From contig CAYOJF010000008.1 of NCBI GenBank assembly GCA_964404215.1, positions 1 through 64,000 on the forward strand: a DNA stretch of 64,000 nucleotides, written 5' to 3'. The notes below the pieces were generated by a model. The model saw nothing but the letters and a program-made list of their open reading frames with translations, was not told the origin of the DNA and ran no database searches. This stretch comes from Aureispira sp964404215. Its GTDB lineage: Bacteria > Bacteroidota > Bacteroidia > Chitinophagales > Saprospiraceae. Numbering within the stretch: position 1 is the first letter of the stretch; each line of letters starts with the position of its first letter. The position numbers and the translations under genes are program-made. This document shows, piece by piece, positions 26,654-35,285 of this stretch.

Positions 26654-28594
26654 ATGTTAAGTATCAGTAATATAGGCGTCAAGTATGGCGACCGTAGCGT
26701 ATTGGATAATATTTCTTTCGCCATCAAAGATGGAGATAGACTAGGTTTAGTTGGTAAAAATGGTGCGGGTAAGTCTACCCTACTAAAAATTATTGCCAAC
26801 TATATTTCTCCTCATGAAGGTAATATTGCTCGCCCCAAAGGAAGCACCATTGGTTTTTTGCATCAGGATATGAGTTTGCCAAAAGGCAAAACAGTAATGG
26901 AAGAAACCCTAAGTGTACTAGGAGAAGTAAAAACACTAGAAGAGAAAATAGAAGCGGTCAATCACGCTATCGAAACCCGTACAGATTACGAAAGTGATTC
27001 TTATCTTGATTTGTTCAATCAAATAGAAGAGCTTAATGAACGCTATCGTGTACTAGGAGGACAAACAGTAGAAGCAGATGCTCAAAAAATACTCACAGGA
27101 TTGGGATTCGAAAATAGAGATTTTAATCGTCCGACTTCAGAGTTTAGTGGTGGGTGGCAAATGCGAATTGAGTTAACAAAAATGCTATTGCAAAATCCTG
27201 ACTATCTCCTACTGGATGAGCCTACCAACCACTTGGATATAGAATCTATTATTTGGTTAGAAAAGTTTTTGGAAACCTACGAAGGGGCTGTCATTGTGAT
27301 TTCTCACGATAAAACCTTTCTGGATAATGTAACCAAACGTACCATCGAAATAGAGATGGGGAAAATATATGACTATAAATCAAATTATAGCCGTTACTTG
27401 GTATTGAGAGCAGAACGTAGAGAACAGCTACAGAATGCTTATGAAAACCAACAAAAAGAAATTGCTAGAAAAGAACGTTTAGTAGAAAAATTTAGAGCTA
27501 AAGCCACTAAAGCCAAAATGGCTCAGTCCTTGATTAAAGAGCTCAAAAGAATGGATGTCATTGAAGTAGATGAAGGTGATTCTTCTAAAATGAATCTATC
27601 CTTTGCTCAAGCTCCTCGTTCGGGTGAGGTAGTAGTCGAAGTCAAAGGAGTTTCTAAATCTTATGACGACTTACATGTTCTGAGTGATGTTGATTTGGAG
27701 ATCATACGAGGAGACAAAGTAGCTTTTGTGGGAAAAAATGGAGAAGGGAAATCTACTTTGACCAAAATTATACTTGGTCATATCCAAGCTACTGGAGCTA
27801 TCAAATTAGGTCATAATGTTCAAGTGGGGTATTATGCCCAGAATCAAGCAGAAACACTTGACCCGTCTAAAACAGTATTGCAAACAATAGAAGCAAAATC
27901 ACCTCCAGAAAAAAGAACACAATTGAGAGGTATACTTGGTTCGTTCATGTTTTCGGGAGAAGATGTTGATAAAAAAGTGTCTGTCCTATCAGGAGGAGAA
28001 AGAGCACGATTAGCACTTGCCTGTATGCTACTCCGCCCTATCAATCTATTGGTATTGGATGAACCTACCAACCACCTTGACATACGCTCTAAAGATGTTC
28101 TAAAACAAGCAATTGCTGATTATGATGGTACTCTAATCATCGTATCTCATGATAGGGATTTCCTCGAAGGGTTAACAGACAAAGTCATTGAATTTAATCA
28201 GAAAAAACTAAAAACCTATCTAGGAGATGTCCAATACTTCTTACAAAAAAGAGCCTTGGACAACTTTAGAGATGTTTCTTTAGGGAAAGAAGGAAAAGGT
28301 ACAACTACACCTAGTCCTATACAAGAAGTACCTAAAAAAGTAGAAAAAGTCAAAGACAAAAATTACCAGCAACAGTTGCGTAAATTACAAAAAGAAGTAC
28401 AAACTGCTGAACGTAAAGTTACTCGACTAGAAGAAGATGCTGCGAAATACGAAAAAAAGATGGCAGACATGTCTATATTCGGAACACCTGAATATGATGC
28501 TGCTGTAGAAAAATATAATACCCTAGAAACTAAACTAGAACAAGCTATGGAAGTCTGGGAAGAAGCAACTACTGCTTTGGAAGACTTTGAATAA
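26654..28594 (+). CDS. ABC-F family ATPase
   Basis: Two ABC modules in one 646-residue chain without membrane segments, the ABC-F plan. The first has GKNGAGKST and FSGGWQMR, the second GKNGEGKST and LSGGERAR; both are followed by LDEPTNHLD with catalytic Glu. An interdomain arm (about 230-310) with conserved charged helices would reach the ribosomal P-site tRNA region, and a C-terminal coiled coil (about 565-646) follows. ABC-F proteins act on the ribosome in stalled or stressed translation. The Uup/EttA-like type is common; nothing suggests a resistance factor. Confidence 0.95.
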   Translation: MLSISNIGVKYGDRSVLDNISFAIKDGDRLGLVGKNGAGKSTLLKIIANYISPHEGNIARPKGSTIGFLHQDMSLPKGKTVMEETLSVLGEVKTLEEKIEAVNHAIETRTDYESDSYLDLFNQIEELNERYRVLGGQTVEADAQKILTGLGFENRDFNRPTSEFSGGWQMRIELTKMLLQNPDYLLLDEPTNHLDIESIIWLEKFLETYEGAVIVISHDKTFLDNVTKRTIEIEMGKIYDYKSNYSRYLVLRAERREQLQNAYENQQKEIARKERLVEKFRAKATKAKMAQSLIKELKRMDVIEVDEGDSSKMNLSFAQAPRSGEVVVEVKGVSKSYDDLHVLSDVDLEIIRGDKVAFVGKNGEGKSTLTKIILGHIQATGAIKLGHNVQVGYYAQNQAETLDPSKTVLQTIEAKSPPEKRTQLRGILGSFMFSGEDVDKKVSVLSGGERARLALACMLLRPINLLVLDEPTNHLDIRSKDVLKQAIADYDGTLIIVSHDRDFLEGLTDKVIEFNQKKLKTYLGDVQYFLQKRALDNFRDVSLGKEGKGTTTPSPIQEVPKKVEKVKDKNYQQQLRKLQKEVQTAERKVTRLEEDAAKYEKKMADMSIFGTPEYDAAVEKYNTLETKLEQAMEVWEEATTALEDFE

Positions 28595-28611
28595 CTATAA
28601 ACCCATACCCC

Positions 28612-29184
28612 ATGAGTCAAGATGTATTAGATGATAATTTCAGAAAAGCTAAGTTTGTGTTTTATATGCAAATAGCACAAGCTATAGTCCCTTCCTGTGC
28701 TAAACTGCTAGAAGAAAATGATATTGAATACCAATTGCATCCTATTCATGTCAAAAAAGAGATCATTTTTGAGATGATCAAAGGCTTTGACATTAATAAT
28801 ATTCGGGCAGATGGTGCTGCTCTTAATTTATTTGTCATAGAGCATAAATACAACCAACTGGAAGAACTCATTGCCAAAAACCCAGCTTTCTCTTTCATGA
28901 ATGAAGAGGCAGAGAGAAAATTATTTTTTGAAGAAGCCTACAATTCAGCAGGGTTGCTAGAAATACTAGCGGTACCTGATGATTGGGAAGAAAGTGATCT
29001 TATACTCGTTAAAAATATTCTAGACGAACAGCAAATAGTAGTTAATGACCAATCTTTAACAAATGCTCGCCAACGAGCAGTCAAAAAAGTTTCTACAGAG
29101 AGAAACTGGGTACAAATCACAGCTATTAGTCTATTAATGATTGTTACCATTATGTATATATTTGTCTTTGGGGTAGGTTTCTAA
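28612..29184 (+). CDS. Tail-anchored hypothetical protein, 190 aa
   Basis: A cytoplasmic domain of about 165 residues is followed by a single C-terminal membrane segment (about 168-187). The segment LLEILAVPDDWEESDLILVKNILDEQQIVV (split here at LLEILAVPDDW and EESDLILVKNILDEQ) resembles part of the 112-residue protein at 30934, which has LDIVRYPAGWSKDELELANTI and the same tail anchor, so the two are paralogous in that module. The gene starts 17 bp after the ABC-F stop and is likely co-transcribed. Function unknown. Confidence 0.75.
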   Translation: MSQDVLDDNFRKAKFVFYMQIAQAIVPSCAKLLEENDIEYQLHPIHVKKEIIFEMIKGFDINNIRADGAALNLFVIEHKYNQLEELIAKNPAFSFMNEEAERKLFFEEAYNSAGLLEILAVPDDWEESDLILVKNILDEQQIVVNDQSLTNARQRAVKKVSTERNWVQITAISLLMIVTIMYIFVFGVGF

Positions 29185-29545
29185 ATGAAGTTGTTTAAAA
29201 AGTTCGTTTGAGGCAAAATGAGTTCCGCAATTTCCCCAAAGTTACATTTGAGATTTCCAACATGTGGAATCTGTGATAAGATTTTTTTGTTCATTGAAGC
29301 TAAAATTTGAGTCCCCTTTTGGGGTATGTATCTTGTAGACACTTAATGAAGAGCACCCCAAGCAGATGCCTTAGGGAAACATCTTCAATGAGAAAATATG
29401 ACGTAGAATGATTGTGTCAAAGTTTTTTTGCACTCAAAAAAAGGACATTACTAACAAAACAAACCTTTTTGGTTCTATTTTTTAAACATTTTTGTATTAC
29501 TATCTGTTATATAGATGTATTAAACATAAATAAAAAAAAAGAACA
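29185..29545. other. Gene-free region with repeat motifs
   Basis: No gene is seen in 361 bp. It opens with a repeat motif (29185-29210, GAAGTTGTTTAAAAAGT type) that also ends the elements near 26019 and 45399-45488. At 29313-29359 there is a CCCCTTTTGGGG hairpin and a stretch with TAGACACTTAATGAAGAG, similar to part of the element at 22523. The remainder is AT-rich leader of the next gene. It looks like a decayed composite of small repeats. Confidence 0.5.
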
Positions 29546-30073
29546 ATGAGGAACGAGATCAGTGAAGTACAAAAAACAACATACATTACAGAAAAAAATA
29601 CCCTTAAAAATTCATCTTCAAATTTTGACACTGCTTTCAAAATAGGTTTGATTGGAGGAGCAGCTATGATTAGCTATCTATTATTAATAGAAGCTTTATT
29701 TACAGGAGATTTATTAGGAGTCAAATTTTTGAAATATTTCATATTTGCCATTCCTATGGCAATAGGCATATCTCAACTAAAAGGGCGTGTAAAAAATAAA
29801 TATCGTTTTTTCCAAAATGGTATCGCTCACAGTGCTGTTGCCTCCGCTACAGCGGCTATCGTGATGATGGTTGCCTACTTTGTTACAGTTCCACTGGACA
29901 ACTACACTTTGGCTACCATCACCACTAATATGACCTCCTTAGATACCTCGACTAGTAATATGATGGCTCCACTCTTGGCGTCGATTATGTTATTTTTAGA
30001 AGTATTTGTATTTAGTATGTTGACTAGCTTTGGTATTCTTCTTTATCAGTATGATTATGCCAGAACAGCCTAA
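29546..30073 (+). CDS. DUF4199 family membrane protein
   Basis: A 175-residue protein with four membrane segments (about 31-52, 58-78, 97-118 and 143-167) and an N-terminal cytoplasmic tail of about 30 residues. Length, topology and the fourth-helix loop match DUF4199, a family nearly confined to Bacteroidota and of unknown function. It stands as a single gene with hairpins on both sides. The long AT-rich upstream region suggests its own promoter. Confidence 0.75.
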   Translation: MRNEISEVQKTTYITEKNTLKNSSSNFDTAFKIGLIGGAAMISYLLLIEALFTGDLLGVKFLKYFIFAIPMAIGISQLKGRVKNKYRFFQNGIAHSAVASATAAIVMMVAYFVTVPLDNYTLATITTNMTSLDTSTSNMMAPLLASIMLFLEVFVFSMLTSFGILLYQYDYARTA

Positions 30074-30095
30074 TTTTTAGTCAAAAGAGATAAAA

Positions 30096-30185
30096 AACTA
30101 AAAAAAAGTATTTTAAATTAAAGATTTAGTTCCTTTTTTTTAGTTTGAAAGTGGATATACTTCTAAGAAGCTATATCTGCTTTTT
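30096..30185 (+). terminator. Terminator hairpins after the DUF4199 gene
   Basis: Two hairpins lie in series. The first pairs AACTAAAAAAAAG (30096-30108) with CTTTTTTTTAGTT (30133-30145). The second has GATATAC-TTC/GAA-G-TATATC arms (30154-30176) followed by five Ts at 30181-30185. The second looks more like an intrinsic terminator. Confidence 0.6.
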
Positions 30186-30203
30186 AGTCTTAAAAAATAA
30201 AAG

Positions 30204-30740
30204 ATGGATGCTACTACTTTAGTTATCAACCAAACCAAAAAGTGGTTAGAAAAAATGGTTATTGGATTAAATTTCTGCCCCTTTGCACGAAAAGTGTTTG
30301 TTCAACAAAAAATTAGATATTCTGTAACTACATCTGAAAAATTATTTCATTCTCTAATAGAGGAGTTTAATTTTTTGGACCAAACACCAGGTATAGCAAC
30401 AACTTTGCTGATTATACCTGATCTAACTAATTTTGACTCTTTCTTAGATAGCAGTTATTTAGCAGAAAATTTACTTCGACAAATGAACTATGAAGGAACC
30501 TATCAAATTGCAACTTTTCATCCAGATTATTGTTTCGAAGGTGTAATAGCTACTGATGTGACTAACTATACGAATAAGTCTCCTCATGCTATTCTACATT
30601 TATTGAGAGAAGAAGACTTAGAAGGAGTTTTAGATTTTTATGAAAATCCTGAAGAAATTCCTAAAAGGAATATACGAGTCACTCAAGAAATGGGCTTACA
30701 AAAATTACATGCCATTTTAGAAAACTGCATCAAAAATTAA
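30204..30740 (+). CDS. DUF1415 family protein, 178 aa
   Basis: DUF1415 is a compact soluble family of unknown function. The opening KWLEKMVIGLNFCPFARKV with its FCPFA motif, the TTLLIIPDLTNFDSFLD block and the FHPDYCFEG and NKSPHAILHLLRE motifs are diagnostic. The length is full for the family. The Lacal_2735-type gene follows five bases after the stop and then the tail-anchored protein, so the three likely form a small operon ending in the strong terminator at 31300. Confidence 0.9.
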   Translation: MDATTLVINQTKKWLEKMVIGLNFCPFARKVFVQQKIRYSVTTSEKLFHSLIEEFNFLDQTPGIATTLLIIPDLTNFDSFLDSSYLAENLLRQMNYEGTYQIATFHPDYCFEGVIATDVTNYTNKSPHAILHLLREEDLEGVLDFYENPEEIPKRNIRVTQEMGLQKLHAILENCIKN

Positions 30741-30745
30741 ATACT

Positions 30746-30925
30746 ATGTTTGGATTTTTTAAGAAAAAGAAAAGTGAGCTAGATCAAATGAAAGAACGTT
30801 ATGAAACGTTACAAGAAGAAGCTTACAAATTATCTCATACTGATAGAGAAGCTAGTGTCAAAAAAACAGGAGAAGCAGAAGCTCTCTGGGCTAAAATCGA
30901 AGAAATAAGCAAACAATCAAAATAA
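30746..30925 (+). CDS. Lacal_2735-type small protein, 59 aa
   Basis: A 59-residue protein starting MFGFFKKKKSELDQ, with a helical core ERYETLQEEAYKLS and ending in a short helix with the residues AEALWAKIEE. This matches the small Lacal_2735 family of Bacteroidota, typically 55-60 residues: a basic, membrane-adjacent N-terminus, then two helices with an AEAL-type centre. Function unknown. It starts five bases after the DUF1415 gene and ends eight bases before the next GTG start, so it is translated from one transcript with them. Confidence 0.8.
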   Translation: MFGFFKKKKSELDQMKERYETLQEEAYKLSHTDREASVKKTGEAEALWAKIEEISKQSK

Positions 30926-30933
30926 ATAATACC

Positions 30934-31272
30934 GTGTCTACATCAACTACAAACTTTACAGAAAAAGAAAGAAGAGAATTTCGAAAAACACACTCCTTTC
31001 ATGACTGTCTCGATATAGTTAGGTATCCTGCTGGTTGGTCCAAAGATGAATTAGAACTAGCCAATACGATTCTAACAGAAAATGGTATCTTATATTCTGA
31101 AGCTGAATTGCAAGAATTAAAAAGAAAAGAAGCTATTACAGAAGAATGTCAAGAAAAGAAATTTGAACGCAATACTAACCAATTGTTCAAAAAACTATGT
31201 CTTGGGGGGCTAGCAATTAGTCTTTCTATTATTGCTCTTATCGCTATTTTTACCTTTATTTTGAATAAATAA
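30934..31272 (+). CDS. Tail-anchored protein, 112 aa, GTG start
   Basis: The start is GTG 30934, eight bases after the previous stop; no ATG lies nearby. The soluble part (1-82) contains CLDIVRYPAGWSKDELELAN, a module related to that of the 190-residue protein at 28612, and the final 25 residues are a single membrane segment. It may be a small adaptor held at the membrane with its N-terminus in the cytoplasm. It is the last gene before a strong terminator. No known family. Confidence 0.72.
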   Translation: MSTSTTNFTEKERREFRKTHSFHDCLDIVRYPAGWSKDELELANTILTENGILYSEAELQELKRKEAITEECQEKKFERNTNQLFKKLCLGGLAISLSIIALIAIFTFILNK

Positions 31273-31299
31273 GACAATGCAACTTGTCTATTCTCAACA

Positions 31300-31346
31300 G
31301 CTAGAAGTTAATATCTCATATATGATATTAACTTCTAGCCTTTTTT
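31300..31346 (+). terminator. Strong intrinsic terminator
   Basis: A 16-bp perfect stem (GCTAGAAGTTAATATC 31300-31315, its complement 31324-31339) with an eight-base loop is followed by six Ts. It closes the DUF1415 operon. Confidence 0.92.
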
Positions 31347-31375
31347 ATGAATACCAGTGATCTAAAATATACCTT

Positions 31376-32974
31376 ATGAAACCAATTCCATTGGATTTTG
31401 AACAAATCCCTCAATTATCATTTATTGATAAAGCCTATCAAAAACAAACTCCTGCTCTCAGAATGTTTTATGAGTACCCTACTGAGATAGAACAATTTAA
31501 AAAAGTAATTGATACAAAGAAGAATTTTTCTGACGAGAAAAGAGCTATCCTAGTCCAAGAACTTCATAAACAATATGCTACACTAGAAATAAGCCCTGCA
31601 ACTCAATCAAATATAGAGGCACTCTCCTCTCCCAATACGTTTACCATTACAACAGCTCATCAACCTAATCTATTTACAGGTCCATTATATAGTATCTATA
31701 AAATAGTCTCTGCTATTAATTTAGCCAAAAGATTGAAAGCAACTTATCCTGCCTATCATTTTGTCCCTGTATTTTGGTCTGGTGGAGAAGATCATGACTT
31801 TGAAGAAGTGAATCATGTACACCTTTTTGGGCAACAACTCCAATGGAATGATGAACAAGGGGGTTCTGTAGGAAAATATGAACTTCAAAGCCTTAAACCT
31901 GTGCTAAAAGAGCTTGCTGATATATTGGGTAATAATGAAAATGCAACCATTGCGATTGATAAATTAAATGCTTTTTATAGTACAAGTGATACTTATGGAG
32001 ATGCTCACCTAAAATTAATCAATTGGATATTTGGAGCTTATGGTTTAGTCGTATTACATACAAGTAGTGCTGCATTCAAATCTCAAATGAACACTATTTT
32101 CAAAGATGAACTATTGAGACACCACTCTAAAGAAATTCTCAAGACGACCACTCAAGAGCTAGAAAAGGCTGGTTTTAGCAATCAAGCTTATGCTAGAGAA
32201 ATTAATCTTTTTTATCTAACAAAAAATAAACGTAGCCGTATCACTAAAAAGGACGGACAATATCAAGTATTGGATACCCCGTTGACTTTTAGTGAAAAAG
32301 AGATTCTTCAAGAATTAGACAATCATCCAGAAAGATTTAGTCCTAATGTAATTTTACGACCTTTGTTTCAAGAAACAATATTGCCTAATCTTGCCTACAT
32401 TGGTGGTGGTGGTGAATTAGCCTATTGGCTAGAGCGAAAAGAACAATTCAAATTCTTTGGTGTTCCTTATCCCATGTTAATTAGGCGTTGCTCTGTCCTT
32501 TGGATTGATAAAAACAATGCTAAAAAGCTCCAAAAGCTTGGACTTTCTACTTCTGAAATCTTTACTAACACAGATACTTTACTAAAGAAATATACGATTG
32601 ATAATACTGAAAACGAGCTATCACTAGATCAAGAAAAAGATAAAATCAGTCAAATACTAGAACAAATTCTCCAAAAAGGAGCCTCTGTAGATCCTTCTCT
32701 CAAAAAAACAATCTTAGGGACACAGACCCAAATAATTAATAGTCTTGAAAAGATTGAAAAAAAGCTGATTAGAGCAGAAAAGAGTAAGCACGAAAATGCA
32801 CTCAATCAAATTAGAAATCTAAAAGAAAAACTATTTCCTGCGGATGGTTTGCAGGAACGACATGATACTTTCCTTGCCTACTATGTCCGTTATGGAGATG
32901 AATTCTTAGAAACATTACTGGAATACCTTGATCCACTAGAGAAGACTTTTCTAGTACTAGAAGAAGCTGACTAA
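31376..32974 (+). CDS. bshC: Bacillithiol biosynthesis cysteine-adding enzyme
   Basis: BshC adds cysteine to glucosaminyl-malate in the last step of bacillithiol synthesis. The protein has the family length (532 residues) and the expected blocks: TTAHQPNLFTGPLYSIYK near residue 94, PVFWSGGEDHDFEEVNHVH near 135, the FQETILPNLAYIGGGGELAYW core near 335, and a C-terminal coiled coil ending in a helical pair. It uses a plain ATG after an AT-rich leader. It is not clustered with bshA or bshB here. Its stop codon lies next to the 9-bp target duplication of the following element. Confidence 0.95.
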   Translation: MKPIPLDFEQIPQLSFIDKAYQKQTPALRMFYEYPTEIEQFKKVIDTKKNFSDEKRAILVQELHKQYATLEISPATQSNIEALSSPNTFTITTAHQPNLFTGPLYSIYKIVSAINLAKRLKATYPAYHFVPVFWSGGEDHDFEEVNHVHLFGQQLQWNDEQGGSVGKYELQSLKPVLKELADILGNNENATIAIDKLNAFYSTSDTYGDAHLKLINWIFGAYGLVVLHTSSAAFKSQMNTIFKDELLRHHSKEILKTTTQELEKAGFSNQAYAREINLFYLTKNKRSRITKKDGQYQVLDTPLTFSEKEILQELDNHPERFSPNVILRPLFQETILPNLAYIGGGGELAYWLERKEQFKFFGVPYPMLIRRCSVLWIDKNNAKKLQKLGLSTSEIFTNTDTLLKKYTIDNTENELSLDQEKDKISQILEQILQKGASVDPSLKKTILGTQTQIINSLEKIEKKLIRAEKSKHENALNQIRNLKEKLFPADGLQERHDTFLAYYVRYGDEFLETLLEYLDPLEKTFLVLEEAD

Positions 32975-32981
32975 ATAGTCT

Positions 32982-33368
32982 TTAGGTACAGGACAAAAGA
33001 TAATATTTGAATTTTGTTATACTTAAAAGGTAGGTTTTCACTTCATCTTTTTCTGTTCTTTCCATTGATGAAAGAACCAAAATCTAGGGCAGAGTTTCCA
33101 GCTGGATACCATCACATCTCAAAACAGATTTTAAGGGAATTTTTGAGGGAAACTATTGTTTGAAGATACACCTATAGCCCTTTGACATTAGTTTTTACGC
33201 TCAATATTGCTTGCCCCTTAAAATTTTATGTTTTTTCAATGGATAGTATTACCCAGCCTCCAACATGCCCCACACTTTACACTAACCTCTAGCTTTTTTA
33301 ACCGTTTGAAAGTCTATTAAAAACCTACCTTTATTTTACAATCAAGAATCTTTTGTCTTGTACTTAGA
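32982..33368. mobile_element. 387-bp MITE-like element with 9-bp target duplication
   Basis: The ends are inverted repeats: TTAGGTACAGGACAAAAGAT on the left, CTAAGTACAAGACAAAAGAT as the complement of the right end (17 of 20 match), and a second inner match (AAGGTAGGTTTT near 33027-33038 and its complement at 33319-33333). AAATAGTCT flanks both sides (32973-32981 and 33369-33377), a 9-bp target duplication. No open frame or transposase remnant is seen inside. It therefore looks like a non-autonomous element moved by a transposase encoded elsewhere. Its ends resemble those of the element at 22523. Confidence 0.75.
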
Positions 33369-33415
33369 AATAGTCTATCAAAAATAAAATGATTACACCC
33401 TATAAAATATATAAT

Positions 33416-34591
33416 ATGAAATCCTTTATCATCCTGCTACTTCTAGTAGTTGTTATACCACAAGTGAAAGCTCAAGAAATAGAGATTTTGTACCAGACGA
33501 AAGATTTTAAAGAATTGGTTAAATATGCTGAAAAAGCAGATGAGCTAACCCCAACAGATTTATACTATGTTGGCTATGCCTTCTTTCAACTAGAAGATGA
33601 CCTCAATGCTATCAAAATGTACGACAAAGCAATAGAAAAAGGGCTTGACGAAGACTATATCTATCTATACAAAGGTCTTGCATTGAGATATAGCAATCAA
33701 AATAAAGCCGCAATGAAAAATTTTCGGCTTGCAGTTCAAAAAGATTCGACTTCTCAAATCAATCGTACAGAACTAGCCAATAGTTACTATTTCAAAAAAG
33801 ACTATGATAATGCCCTTATTCATTTTTACAAAGCAAGAGAACTAGATTATGAATTGGGAGATCCTTATCTAAAAATTCCTAACATTTTTCATATTAAAGA
33901 AGAATTTAAAAAAGCACTCAAAGAATATCGACTTAGTGCTGATCTAATTAATAAAGAAGATCCTGTTTATATAGAACTACTCAAAGAAATAGGAGTATTG
34001 GAATATGCTTTATTTGAGAATTTTGAAGAAGCTATAATTACTTATGAAAAAGTAATTAGTGCCACCCCAAAAAACTATGACTTGTACCCTAAACTCATTA
34101 AGTGTTATTATGGCAATGAAGAGTTTGAAAAGGGAGATAGTTTAATCCATATTTTAAGCCAAAAATTTAAACAAAATAACCTTTCTGAATCATTTCAAAA
34201 ATATGGTACGGTTCCAATAGCAGAATTCAACTGGAAAGATAGGCGTGTACTAGTTTATAAATACTTTGAAGCTCCAAAAGAAACACTTGATATGATTTAT
34301 AAGGCTTATCTTCTCAGTGAGGATGGAACTACTATCGAGAGAACCTTAATGACTGAACAAACGATACAATTCAAAGAGGACAGCCCTAAACATCTATTAT
34401 GCGAAAAAGAAAGCAATGGCACACATCATACCTATCCTTACGGGTGGTCTACTGATAGTATTAGCTACAAGGACTTCAAAAAAGCAGTGATTGGGGTGCT
34501 CGATGACAAAATAAGCGGTGGAGCTTCCTCCTATCTATATCCAGCCGACAAGAAAAACAAGAAAAAGAAACGAAAAAAAGATAAAAAATAA
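33416..34591 (+). CDS. Exported TPR protein, 391 aa
   Basis: ATG 33416 gives a good signal peptide (MKSFIILLLLVVVIPQVKAQ), so it is preferred over ATG 33389, which only adds nine residues. The mature part is a string of TPR-like pairs (such as DLYYVGYAFFQLEDDLNAIKMY) over about 250 residues, then a C-terminal domain of unknown type, and a very basic tail with many lysines. It is probably periplasmic or an outer-membrane-associated scaffold. The stop is two bases before the inverted-repeat element at 34593. Confidence 0.85.
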   Translation: MKSFIILLLLVVVIPQVKAQEIEILYQTKDFKELVKYAEKADELTPTDLYYVGYAFFQLEDDLNAIKMYDKAIEKGLDEDYIYLYKGLALRYSNQNKAAMKNFRLAVQKDSTSQINRTELANSYYFKKDYDNALIHFYKARELDYELGDPYLKIPNIFHIKEEFKKALKEYRLSADLINKEDPVYIELLKEIGVLEYALFENFEEAIITYEKVISATPKNYDLYPKLIKCYYGNEEFEKGDSLIHILSQKFKQNNLSESFQKYGTVPIAEFNWKDRRVLVYKYFEAPKETLDMIYKAYLLSEDGTTIERTLMTEQTIQFKEDSPKHLLCEKESNGTHHTYPYGWSTDSISYKDFKKAVIGVLDDKISGGASSYLYPADKKNKKKKRKKDKK

Positions 34592-34592
34592 C

Positions 34593-34757
34593 AGAGGTTA
34601 TTACGAATAGTTTCGCATTGCGAGAAGAAACATTTTTTTCTGACTAGCTTTATAAATACTCGAACTCATAGCTATGGCTATGATTCTGCGTGTTTATTTC
34701 CCTATTCAAAAAAATATGCTCTCTCACTTCCATACGATTCTATTCGTAATAACCTCT
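34593..34757. repeat. 165-bp inverted-repeat element, family C
   Basis: Perfect 18-bp terminal inverted repeats, AGAGGTTATTACGAATAG (34593-34610) and its complement (34740-34757). Similarity continues inward less strictly. AAC flanks both sides and may be a 3-bp target duplication. There is no open frame. Related short palindromes occur at 35076-35110 and 55278-55313. It may also serve as a terminator for the TPR gene. Confidence 0.65.
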
Positions 34758-34764
34758 AACGTTA

Positions 34765-34968
34765 ATGACTAAGATTTATAAAATACTTGGTGTATTCTTC
34801 ATTTTCTTTGGTTTTGCAGGGCTTTTAGAAACAAAATCTATTCTATTGGACCCTAATTACCAAGATATGCTCGGAAAACTCATTCCTATGGCAGCTTCAA
34901 TAACGGCAACATTTTTCATTGTTGGTATTTTGCTTTGGAAAAAAGGCAATCCTGTCTCAGAAAAATGA
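34765..34968 (+). CDS. Small two-helix membrane protein, 67 aa
   Basis: Two hydrophobic segments (about residues 5-22 and 39-60) with a short charged loop between them and a basic C-terminal tail. The start ATG is seven bases after the inverted-repeat element. No family is recognised. Support is the open frame and plausible membrane topology only, so it may be a genuine small membrane protein or a chance frame. Confidence 0.5.
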   Translation: MTKIYKILGVFFIFFGFAGLLETKSILLDPNYQDMLGKLIPMAASITATFFIVGILLWKKGNPVSEK

Positions 34969-35285
34969 TATTTTGCTACATATCTAACACGATCTTATTT
35001 ATCTAGAAGAAGCCCCTTCTCTATTAGAATCATATACGGCATTGAATTTGAGGATTACAAAGTATCTCGGTTATTAGGAGGTATTAAGAATAGGTTGGTT
35101 ATAACCTCTAAATCCTCCATACAAAAAGAAGTAAAAAATCATTAGTCAACTCTAACAGACTTCAATTCTATTGATACAAAGAGTCTCCAAAATTGCTTAC
35201 TTTTGTAAAAAGCTATTCCTGTAATACTTTTAGAGTATGTTTGAAGTGAACTAACTTACAAAAGACCATTGTTAAATATATACTT
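34969..35285. other. Gene-free region with degenerate family C palindrome
   Basis: No gene is seen in 317 bp. At 35076-35110 a GGAGGTATTAAGAATAG stretch and a GGTTATAACCTCT stretch are diverged arms of the family C inverted repeat, inside a GAGGATT/AATCCTC outer pair (35050-35056, 35111-35117). The remainder is AT-rich leader for the next gene. Confidence 0.4.
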
